Assembly: GCF_001692325.1 (NCBI RefSeq)
Contig: NZ_LXKN01000019.1
Coordinates: 1-64,000 of the forward strand
DNA from: Rhizobium sp. AC27/96
GTDB taxonomy: Bacteria; Pseudomonadota; Alphaproteobacteria; Rhizobiales; Rhizobiaceae
Reading direction: 5' to 3'
DNA: 64,000 bases
This document shows positions 43,901 through 51,400 of the stretch, in pieces (within the stretch, counting starts at the first letter, position 1; each line of letters starts with the position of its first letter). The notes below the pieces were generated by a model, which saw only the letters and a list, made by a program, of their open reading frames with translations, was not told the origin of the DNA and ran no database searches. The translations under genes were made by a program, and so were the position numbers.

Positions 43901-44394
43901 TTATCATCGGTTGTGGGCTTGCCTTCGTTTTTGATGAGCTGTGCAACGTCATCTGCCACCGTCGTCGACAGCGGCTGGTTGGTGATGATGGCAAAATCGC
44001 CCTTGAAATCGACCGACTTCATCAGCCCGGCAAGCTTTCCGAGCACGCTGCTCAGTGGCTTGGTCTGAGCGCGGCGAGCTAAAAGGCGCGACCAGTTCCA
44101 ACCATCATCGGGATTGGAAGCAGAATATTTGAGTTGGAGGTAACGATAGGCGGTTCCCGATGCCGTGTCGCGTATCAAGGTAACGTCGGCGGCCTGACCA
44201 TGCTCGCCGAGTGCCGCATGAATTTCGTCCCTCGGCGGTCCCTCGACCTTAACAGCCTTAACATCGCTGCCCGCATCCAACATTCGCAGCATTTCACGTG
44301 ACGCCCAAAGCGTGTGGAAGTCGTCGCCAGCGTTTGAAGCAACTGCACCCAGGAAATCAACGTCTTCGCTCAAAATCGCCCCTTGCAAGCTCAA
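37915..44394 (-). CDS. Giant STAND ATPase with N-terminal Cap4-like nuclease (Avs-like defence protein)
   Basis: 2159-residue protein. The first 100 residues look like a Cap4/DUF4297 PD-(D/E)XK nuclease: GDDFHTLWASREMLRML, Glu51, Asp70 (AADVTLI) and Gln87-Leu-Lys89 (YLQLKYS). A STAND-type P-loop ATPase follows: Walker A GGGCGKTS at 299-306, Walker B LVLCFDAVDNA around Asp400, then RIVLTCRTARRDD. From about 620 the protein is one long helical-repeat region, suited to target sensing. Nuclease-STAND-sensor order and size match Avs antiphage proteins, which recognise phage terminase or portal; I cannot tell which type. The start is a TTG; another TTG seven codons later has a better ribosome site (AAGGGG). 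It stands alone and is divergent from the next operon. Confidence 0.8.
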   Translation of the reverse strand: MSLQGAILSEDVDFLGAVASNAGDDFHTLWASREMLRMLDAGSDVKAVKVEGPPRDEIHAALGEHGQAADVTLIRDTASGTAYRYLQLKYSASNPDDGWNWSRLLARRAQTKPLSSVLGKLAGLMKSVDFKGDFAIITNQPLSTTVADDVAQLIKNEGKPTTDDKALIRKLTNGLGLTAAQVMIFLTAWDLKSFGSASRLVMESEVIQRLAGMADADARDDANLLQRRVATLMLPESRNDPAVTREVLSVWLGAGSKGMIFPAPSQIEPTQPYVHRTILDRLGEALTPQQSKPLRVHAGGGCGKTSLIWDLSSVLPEGSETFVYDCYGGGLFLASDQKRHLAEQAFTQLGNELAMRLRTPLVIRRQGSIGVLEAFRNRVNVAAGLLKLRNADARLVLCFDAVDNARTGARHWREPCFLDELGQASAWPDNVRIVLTCRTARRDDVGERHLYEDFLVPSFDVDEVRQLVASWQPEWPTHLAETFENLTGGNPRRIVYAVKGLPSTGAAEAIERLMPKAEGINPLFEQRVREAGIHLGDPAKVWRVLDALSRLPRPVPAAVLAQLAGLSSADINDIANDVGGIIERKEGWSFHDEDFEAFVVERPEADGQGLLAAAADLLLETRLTDRYAASSVAEVLVAANRLETLYALVTRDETPSEALTSLEAEFVRSRRLGLAIRCCRTAGDITNACRLLIASAEAIRRTKLLESLTVGSLNLSLRFAEDEANRLVMVGQANRSKRARLRIELASLAASTHPETAKMHLRWWHAHLGELRQDDRRNHFKVSARDIAAEYQTHSALFGEQDAFGRLFDWTPKSVLQPVFEVLAARGAGRNLKALLDAIDARPWPAVGLAPLMAAALFAGAGIDNPVIRGAFARLAKATSARWSKKPIENGLLHSAPLSWHEALLFVCERAIIHDDLKPLVAQILDRAIPPPEMSEPHHLYRLRSAGARHARAYVLRERIAGSVLPVEKWLPPRRDEPPRTHRSSSRSRDKSPEEYWNETRSETVSAFSRFVEAARVTLASVTADPVSSWEALAKALDVSRSYDHSSRRDPDAATLLMRNHLIHASMEGGDVASLVPNMRKALRAWSADEIPRAQNLASALALLPKSHDAVLELLTSLASEIKADALPASERVKLFDGCAKIALPLDPALAKWLFGEAVKATGNVDFEARSALAAAGISAEAGLDINPSERAAATARLGDAAGAVAESLAVGGDFPWDGVVGWAAAADLSMALVMAAQWHDGDIIPFSRSLPSIITAARGGLSLAQRVALTTLASEGLVDLEKAVGEDTSLPEWLLGPTLSDYMRSGDIDEFLTAYETLEEHAGVDARASLTAAKGHRDVLRSWDESKGNGQDAFDEGGEDESSEEAVTLLTTESEIRTALELQTSDRVLRADWLLQAAQRLGSIALRVPFLTIAKELGNGDGELGKAIPDILKSWSAYPPVTTWMREQFPSYIAGALSHLFRWNYDDPEVIEAALGATGLGPIAQADILLEGIERQGERISAELLYTLTGLIAARTPAQDRVGLLDSLLSRIEARTSHPPLVRLAGLEPPQDVSESVARILFTAMGDMDRRIAWRASHAALALLRAQDPAWEKLATCLVANHESVFAGPHFYRYAALEQLMTVFQRATVDNIRAIEPHVASILTLIRREPHVVLRELGRSTLLAIDAAGLGQFTEEDRTFIQQLNRSHWSRQGAKGSIDQRNDEGSEAGRKKRKYSFDTTDAIPYWYGPAARLFDMPMDRFLDRLEHWLHDKWGYGETTTHWVNEPRLRRLQGADYESTSRRHGARPTIQRLSYYLEWHAMMCVMGELISEVPLAANVQASAFNEWLSENLPTVAPYWLSDLRNPPPLEPRFWGQAPEGAPKQLFASSDRITENTQWRRHLPPDVFDSEVATSNDIVVAADFRLRWGDAVQDVNIHSAFVTPKTARSLAQALVNTRNHMDFALPEGRYHHEIHAPGFELKTWLEISNEEPQADQFDERRGTVGNIPIKPVGVARPELLTFNYQRGTWEIPGDGEIVRIIQWAGEGSASGSGWRATSSRAALGALLDQADKSLILSVEISRRSDNHDSENDDTRWLLYLLDKRGSLTSVTRAPRDLGRVLVRKAGLERSVDTLGRWILHEIADLDTRRKTCDPEEIEGLDAEIAKRCDLFRQRDHGNSQ

Positions 44395-44747
44395 CTGTCA
44401 TGCGCAACCGTTCTACCATGGCGAGCGACTTGGTTCGCCGTCAAGACATAGTCTGAAGCGGATGCAGTTCCGCTAACAGAAGACATCGATATCGCCCTGA
44501 GATCGATAGAGTGCCCATCGGGCCGACCGGGCACAACTCCGCCGACGGGAAATCTGGTTGCTGGACTCCTTTGCGCCCCTTAGTAGAAGGGGATTGGAAG
44601 GGAAATTTCGATAACGGATAACCGCGTCGGCATCTGAACCGCCAAAACGTGACGATAAATTCTACCACTATCCACAAGTTTTGAGCTAAGTTCGGCATCC
44701 TAAAAAACACCTACACGTTGTCTGCTATTTCATTTTCAGGATTTGTC
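44395..44747. other. Divergent promoter region between two defence-type units
   Basis: 353 bases between the STAND gene (leftward) and the membrane-protein gene (rightward). No gene, strong dyad or consensus promoter stands out by eye. The right end has AGGA 7 bases before the GTG at 44748. Both units should have their promoters here. Confidence 0.4.
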
Positions 44748-45857
44748 GTGATCGATTGGAAACGCGGGGGAAAAACCGGGAGCATCAATAGATGGGCAAG
44801 ACGAGAGGTCAGGGATTGGTACCGTCACAATCCTGCAGCTCGTCATGCCCGTTACGGTTGGGTGCACGGTCTCATGCGAGCATTCTTCTCGATTGCCGGG
44901 TTCGGACGTTTCTTGTGCCTCTACGCGATAGTGGATTGCATTGCTATTGCGGCCCAGACATTCGCCGCTTTCCTGCCATGTAAATGGTTGTCGTCGCTTC
45001 CAGCATCTTCTGATGGAGATGCGACGCTGCTCAACGTTGCCAGCTACCTTATTACGGCGCAGGTCGGGGCATTAGGGCTCGTTTCGCTGGGCCTGGCCCT
45101 GGTAACGCTCATTGCACAGCGTGAGGATGCGAGCACGGATGTCAGCGTCTACTACCATCAGTCGCTCGCTTTCGAGGTGGTAGCGAGCTGCATCGCTCTT
45201 CTGGCAGTTCTTTGCGTCCAACTTCTCTGGCCTGCCCAGTTATTGCTAGGTGTGGCGGGCATTGGAGCTGCACCACAAATCTTCAAATGGATCCTTCTCT
45301 ACGTTCACCTTGCGTGGCTTCTCATGAATCTCGGAGGCCTAGCGCATTTCATCGCCACGACGTTCGGATTCGTGCATCGTTCCGAACGGCAGCGGCTGAG
45401 GGAACGCTATACCGCAAACGTCTCTCAGCCAGCGATATTGACGCTGAGGCTCAGGCAGCAAATCTATTCCGGAGCATCCGTCGAGATTCTCAAGACGGAC
45501 GGTCATTCGGACAGGAATCCGACGGCCTTCTTTGGAACGGACATGGGCGCCCCTTTCGAGGTAGAGATGATGTCCAATTTCAAGTCGGGCATGGCACTTT
45601 ACGACGTCCGAATGTCATGCGTTACGTGGGTGCTCCGCCGCTGGTCCGCTCGATGCCTAAAGGAGATGGTGCGGAAAACGGGTGCGGCCGCTCCCAACAC
45701 CCCAGGACCTGTCATCTGGTTTACTCCGGTATTAGATCGACCAATTCTTGGAAGGATAGAATGGTGCCGACGCCAAGGAGGCGCCCATCTCTTCTGGTTC
45801 GAAAGAACCGTGCTCTGGTATGCATTTCGTTTCAGGAGAGTGCCCGATGAAGCGTGA
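44748..45857 (+). CDS. Unknown multi-pass membrane protein, partner of the next gene
   Basis: 369-residue protein with a GTG start behind AGGA; a TTG 30 bases earlier is a poorer start. The N-terminus is basic and aromatic (EVRDWYRHNPAARHARYGWV). Hydrophobic segments lie at about residues 45-75, 95-122, 140-172 and 180-210, so four membrane passes are likely; about 150 soluble residues follow, with VWF-like short strands but no domain I recognise. The end overlaps the following gene by 11 bases, so both are one operon. A membrane protein coupled to a large soluble protein is a common plan in antiphage systems, where the membrane part is the killing effector; that role is inference. Confidence 0.7.
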   Translation: MIDWKRGGKTGSINRWARREVRDWYRHNPAARHARYGWVHGLMRAFFSIAGFGRFLCLYAIVDCIAIAAQTFAAFLPCKWLSSLPASSDGDATLLNVASYLITAQVGALGLVSLGLALVTLIAQREDASTDVSVYYHQSLAFEVVASCIALLAVLCVQLLWPAQLLLGVAGIGAAPQIFKWILLYVHLAWLLMNLGGLAHFIATTFGFVHRSERQRLRERYTANVSQPAILTLRLRQQIYSGASVEILKTDGHSDRNPTAFFGTDMGAPFEVEMMSNFKSGMALYDVRMSCVTWVLRRWSARCLKEMVRKTGAAAPNTPGPVIWFTPVLDRPILGRIEWCRRQGGAHLFWFERTVLWYAFRFRRVPDEA

Positions 45858-48132
45858 TCTTCCCACTCCGGAACAGATTCTTGAGGAACTGGCGGGCAAG
45901 GTCGCGGTGCATATAGAGCATTCGGCGCCCGTGGCGTTCGACAACGCGCTGGACGAACTGCTTCGGTACCATGAATTCCTGCTGTCGTTAAACGCCACGC
46001 CACATATCGTCGGAGAGTCCTTCAATTTCGCGCAGGTGCGTGGTCAGGAATTTCTGCCACCGCATGTTCGTTGGATCAGGACATACAGGCGGTTGTTCGA
46101 GCGCGCCGCTGAGCGCATTCCGACGGAAAGTCATTTTCTCCGGGTTCTATCCCGTGTCCCGCTGCGGTTGCTCGAATCCCCTGCCACGGCGGAACTTCCA
46201 CAGGATGTCGTCGAATGGATCATCCGGTCCGGGCCAGTAATGATGCACCAAATCGAGGCGTGGGTAACCAGGCGGACGACGGTGGAAGTGCCAAAGGGCG
46301 GTTCGGCCGTACCAAGGCTGACTCTCGCCGGGGCCGATGAAAAATCCTATGCCAACGTCCTGCCAGAAATCATCGGCAGCTGGGAACGGCTCCTGCAGCT
46401 GGCCCCGTACGCATATCACTGGAGAGACTCCTTGGTCCATGGGCAGGACAAGGGCTGGGCAGCCTTCGCCGCCAGCTGGCCTTTCCTTTGGCAACATCTA
46501 TCGAGCACTGCATATTGTCTCGCCGTAGCTGTGTGGAACGAGGATGAAGCAGGCGCGAAGTATTTTCGTGAAGCACTCGTTCGATGGCCAGACACGCTCG
46601 GTCACCGACAACAGGACCACTTGTTGCGATGGGATAACCTAGTCTTTCCGCACATCGTAACACTCGATTTTCCCGGTGCCGTGAATGCGGTCGCCAATCT
46701 TAGATTTGAAAATGCACCTCCTCCAACGGCGGAAGCTCTTTTCGACGCCCTGATCCGTGCCGCCCATCAAGACGTTGTTCTATTGACGTCAGCCCTCCTG
46801 CTTTTTTGGACGATGGAAGGCAAGCAGGCATCCGACATAGGCGGAAAAACAGCCCGGGCGCTACTTCTCCGCGAAGGACACGATCAGTTGGGACCTGCGG
46901 AGAACCAGCTGAACTTCCGCAACGTCTTGCTTGAGCTTTTTCGGCTATGGATGCCGGGACAAGATCAATCCGATCGATCGTACGATTCGGCATTGGACCG
47001 CTTGGTAGAATCGCTGGACGACATGACTGAACGAAGGGTCGTGCCGGGTCGAGTCTACACTCCATCAACCTTGAACGGCTGCGATGACCTTATGCTGGCC
47101 TTCGCAGCGTTGCTGACGGCCGCTCTTCCCGATGCCGATGAGAATGTCGAAGCGGCTGTGAGGGAGCTGGCAGCGAGGGATGAGAGGCTGCCAGGTGGCG
47201 ACGCTTCGTTGCGCGGAATACTCCAGACGCTCGATCTGTTGGACAACGCCCTGGAGCAATCCGCCGATGAGATCATCCGTGTTCAAACGACGCTGACAGG
47301 CGGCGCGGGTTTGGCCGATTCAAAGGATCGCCTTGCGTCCGTCATTGAACTGACGAGACAAGTCATCGGCGAAGAACGGCAGAAGCACTTGCACGAGCGG
47401 CCCGCAGATCCACAACGGATCGAACGTATCCGGGCTTCGATCGAAACGGCACTCTTGGCCAAATCTGCTCAACTCTGGTTCTTCCGGAACGTCGACATTC
47501 GGGATACGCGAAACGAGAGGGGTGAACTGATTGAGGTGCGGCTGGCAGTCAGCAAAAAGCAGATTGTCGCCCCTCCAATGGAAACGCCCTGGCTCGGCCT
47601 TGAAGGATGGGCTGCGTCCGAGTGCAAAGGCCGTGTAGCGTATCACGCTTGGCGGAGTTTCCTGCGCCGCCCCCGTAAGGGGGTCGATGTGTCGGGCTCC
47701 GTGGCAGATGAAGCTTTCTGGCGGGCAATTTCGCCTCTTGTCGAGCAACTGCAAAGTAGTCCGGCACTTGTCGTTGCCGAAGCCGACGCAGATCTGCTTC
47801 TACGGCTCGTCCATCGAAACAGTTCGAACTTGCGGATAGAGCAAATGCAAGGTTTCGAACTTCCGGGCTCCTACATCGCCCATGTCGAAAGGATCGCGGT
47901 CTATAGCGGTGGCCCAAAGGATCTAGGACCGCTGCTTTTCTCATCCAGTGCGCTTCGGCAGATCGATCATGGTCGCATCGGCGAGCTACACGCCACCGTG
48001 GATTTCGATACGGTAGAGGGATCTGAGGGTAGGCTTCGAGTTCGCTTTCGCCAGATGGAACATTGGTCTGCGGCACCGATCTTTGAACTTCATGCTACGG
48101 GCCACCGGAAGGTCAGCGACGAAGCTCTCTGA
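45847..48132 (+). CDS. Large protein of unknown function, operon with the membrane protein
   Basis: 761-residue soluble protein beginning MKRDLPTPEQILEELAGKVA, with AGGAGAG 8 bases upstream of the ATG at 45847; this start is inside the upstream gene end. The first 540 residues are almost all helical, possibly a repeat fold (FDNALDELLRYHEFLLSLNA, SHFLRVLSRVPLRLLES, NQLNFRNVLLELFRLWMPG). The last 200 residues have more beta strands and a possible conserved core TPWLGLEGWAASECKGRVAY and DADLLLRLVHRNSSNLRIEQ. I see no P-loop, nuclease motif or membrane segment. The composition suggests a sensor or regulator for the membrane partner. A terminator follows 93 bases after the stop. Confidence 0.7.
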   Translation: MKRDLPTPEQILEELAGKVAVHIEHSAPVAFDNALDELLRYHEFLLSLNATPHIVGESFNFAQVRGQEFLPPHVRWIRTYRRLFERAAERIPTESHFLRVLSRVPLRLLESPATAELPQDVVEWIIRSGPVMMHQIEAWVTRRTTVEVPKGGSAVPRLTLAGADEKSYANVLPEIIGSWERLLQLAPYAYHWRDSLVHGQDKGWAAFAASWPFLWQHLSSTAYCLAVAVWNEDEAGAKYFREALVRWPDTLGHRQQDHLLRWDNLVFPHIVTLDFPGAVNAVANLRFENAPPPTAEALFDALIRAAHQDVVLLTSALLLFWTMEGKQASDIGGKTARALLLREGHDQLGPAENQLNFRNVLLELFRLWMPGQDQSDRSYDSALDRLVESLDDMTERRVVPGRVYTPSTLNGCDDLMLAFAALLTAALPDADENVEAAVRELAARDERLPGGDASLRGILQTLDLLDNALEQSADEIIRVQTTLTGGAGLADSKDRLASVIELTRQVIGEERQKHLHERPADPQRIERIRASIETALLAKSAQLWFFRNVDIRDTRNERGELIEVRLAVSKKQIVAPPMETPWLGLEGWAASECKGRVAYHAWRSFLRRPRKGVDVSGSVADEAFWRAISPLVEQLQSSPALVVAEADADLLLRLVHRNSSNLRIEQMQGFELPGSYIAHVERIAVYSGGPKDLGPLLFSSSALRQIDHGRIGELHATVDFDTVEGSEGRLRVRFRQMEHWSAAPIFELHATGHRKVSDEAL

Positions 48133-48224
48133 CACCTTTGTCGCGGATGCCGACGGAACCGCCGGTAGAGCATTTGAGATTAGACAGAAACGGGCGGTTT
48201 ACAACCCAGCCACCAGGGTAAATA

Positions 48225-48259
48225 TGGAATCGCAAAAATTTGCAATTCCACATTTTTTA
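48225..48259 (+). terminator. Rho-independent terminator after the two-gene operon
   Basis: TGGAATCGCAAA (48225-48236) and TTTGCAATTCCA (48239-48250) form a 12-bp stem with one mismatch and a two-base gap, followed by CATTTTTTAG. This is a strong intrinsic terminator for the rightward operon ending at 48132. The rest of 48133-48490 holds no gene I can support, and the convergent gene on the minus strand ends at 48491. Confidence 0.85.
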
Positions 48260-48490
48260 GCCATGCCCGCAGACGGTGATTCGGCCTTAGCCACAGTCGA
48301 CACTCCTCAATTCGACAAGCGGCGTGCGGATTATAGTGAGAAACCGTTGCAGCGAGCGGTATAAGCACCTGCTGGCGAGACGATATCCTTCTCTGACACC
48401 AGGCCTCCATCGGCATGATTCTCTCGATCAACTTCGGGGTCTGTCCGAGCCGGCCGGTCCTTTTTTTCCGCAGACCGAGCCATCAGATGT

Positions 48491-51400
48491 CTATATATTT
48501 TGGGGCTTGCGGAAAGCCTTGCTCGCCGTTGCAGTGGTACGCTCAGTCGCCAGCCGAGGACGAAGATCGAGACCCTTCGCCATAAGCCTTACGGACCCAC
48601 CCGTTTCGGCTTCAAGCTTCCGTGCTTCGACGTTTAGAAACTCGATAAGCTCGTTCAACCCCATCTTCTGTTGGGTCTCTGGATGCAGCCATGCTCTGTC
48701 GGTGGCCGCGCTAACTACAAGGCAGCCTGAACGGGAGTGCTCTGGCGCCAAATACTTGGTAAGTAGTTGATCCTTCATTGCACTTCGCAATTCGGCGGCT
48801 GAACGTGGCTTCTCGCCGATCTTGAGTTCGATCGTCCCTTGCTCCGACGACGAAGTGGATCGCAGTCTGATATCCGTCTCTTTTTCGTCGGCTGTCGCTG
48901 CCTCTTGATCGACCGTGTAGAGGTGGTTGCTTCGGCTGTTCAGCTCATGGGCAAGCGCGCGACGCAAAACGCGTTCGTCTTCAATTGCTGCCCAATTTTC
49001 CCTGGGCGACGTATCCTGAAGCAAGAGATCGTCGATATCTTCAAGGCGGTCACGCAGGAGTTGAAACATTGTGTCACGGGTGTTGGGTGGCGCCTCGCCG
49101 TAGGTATCGAGCACTTTGAAATCAGCCTCTGACACGGTTACCGCGTCCGCCTCTTCCGCTGCTTTTTCTTCCGCTAGAATCCGTCCTCGATCCGCGAAGT
49201 GGACAAAAAGAGGGTCGTCGATTAGCGACATTTTTGCTGCCCAGCCGTCCGCTCCACCCAGATCGAGGATCGCGCCTAACAGAACATTTCGCGCACTCTG
49301 GGCGTTGTCGCGAGTGTCAGGCGTGAACGTGCCCGCATGATGCGTGTCGTCTTGGGGCCGAACTTGGATGTAGGCCAGTCGGGTAAGTCGGAGTAGCACG
49401 CTCGGAGTGAATTCTGCTCCCTTCACGTAAACGGTGTTGCTGACATGATCGCGGCCAAACAACCGTGCGAACCATGCAACGGCTTCTGTTTCTTTGCCCG
49501 GTGTAATCCCCGCAAGGCCGGCCTCAAGAACTTCAGTTCCACGGACTGGATTAAGCCTAAATAGAAGCGGAAGCCAAATCCTCGCTCCTTTAACTTCGAG
49601 GCCGCTTTGAAGAAATTGGGCCACCGCTTGCTCAATAAACGAACGATCATGCTCGCTGCCAAATTTCATAAGGATGTCGATAGCCTGATTGACGAGAAGA
49701 TCAGAGGCGACGACGTTGGCATTGGGCTTCAGGATCGCTTCCACCCATCCGCGAATCAGCGGCAAGAAAAGGGCCGCAACTTTCGGCGATGCGTGCTGGA
49801 TATCTTGTAATGCTCTTGAATGGTTTTCGGTCGCGTTCTCATCGAGGGAGAGCCTGAGTTCTCCGCCGAGCACCATTTCAACTGCATTGGGGTGAGGGGC
49901 GGCGAGGGTCTCGAGCCAGAAGGGGAAGCCGTTCAGTTGTATTGGGGCGTAGCGGCAGGCCAACTCGGCCTCGTCGGGAGTAAGCGTTTTCGCCCAATCC
50001 GCATCTTCCGCTTCTGCTTCAATGGCTGCCAAGCCAAACTGCCAACGTGTAAGAAATGTGTCCTTTTCTCCTTCAGGGCGTTCACTACGGAGCGTTGGGC
50101 GGTCATTTCTCCAGACCTTAAGCATGGTCGCTCGAAGTCTATCTGCGACCGCCTTGCCGAACTGGCTCTCTATATATTCCCTGTTCCATCCAGCCGAGCG
50201 GCTCTCGGACCCTGTACGCTCCATCACGCGCCATAGATTCCAGGCCGTTCCTGGCGCTCTTTCGTCTTGAAATAGCTCGTCGGGGTTGCCAGCTATCTTA
50301 TTCCAGAACTCCACCCAGCTTGCATGCGCTTTAGCGGCTTTGCGCTTCTCTGCCTTTTGGCGCTTTGCATATTGCCGTTCGTGTCGTTGCATTTCTTCGT
50401 TATGAGGGCTCGGCTTCATCCGTTCTTCGACGGTCTCCGTCAGTTCCGGCGAATCCGCGACGAGAACTAGGAGGTCACGAAGTGTCGTTGGGCTCGCGCG
50501 TGTGCGGTACATAAGACCTGTCATTAGGGACCAAAGCATCATTTGGCGGTGAAATAGCGGCTCATTGGGATCCGCCAACCGCCGCAGAACCCACACTTCG
50601 TCCTTTTCGGCAGAAAGCGGCAGGCCACCTTCTTCAATGATGGTATACAGCCGTGACCACGGGTCGTCGGGCTGCGACATAGAGGACAAAAATGCGTGTT
50701 CGGCCCAAAAAGCCAACTCCCGCGCGGCGGAGGGCAAATCGCCAATGGCTGCCTCTAACGCCTTCACCCTCTCATTATCCCGGTGGTGCTTGTCGTTGAG
50801 CCGTAGGGCTAGCAAAGTCGACGATACCCAAGGGGCCGTTCGAACACCGAGATCACATTGGCGGCGACAAACCGCCAGAAGCGCGTCGAGCAAATCATGA
50901 CGGTTGGTTTTAAGGTGGGGGTGATCGTTTGGCTGCCAACATGTTCCCGCTCGAACGATTGTGGTGAGCAAGTCCCTGAGAGTATCAAGGTCGACGTCGT
51001 CGGTTGCCACCTCCTCGATCATCCGAGGTAAATGGTATGTAAGACTGTCGATCGCGCTTTTCCCCTCACGAATCCGAGCGAGAATTTTGGCCAATGTTGG
51101 AAGCGGCAAATGCTTGGGGAAGAGATGCAAAAATGCTCTTCGAGTGACATCCTCGTTCCACTCGGTTGGCAACGTCGCGAGCGCATCTGCAATCTCCGAG
51201 ACACGACGATCTCGAAGCGAAACCAGAACGCTGACAGCCGTACTTCTTAACGTGGGAGGCATCTTTTGATCGAGCGCTACTTCGTAAGCAATATCTCCGC
51301 AGGCGGGAATTGGCCCTGCGGCGATTAGGTCGAGGATCAAATCCCTGATCTCGTGGTTGGCGATACCTGCTTTCCAACGCCTTTGAATAGTCTCTGCCAA

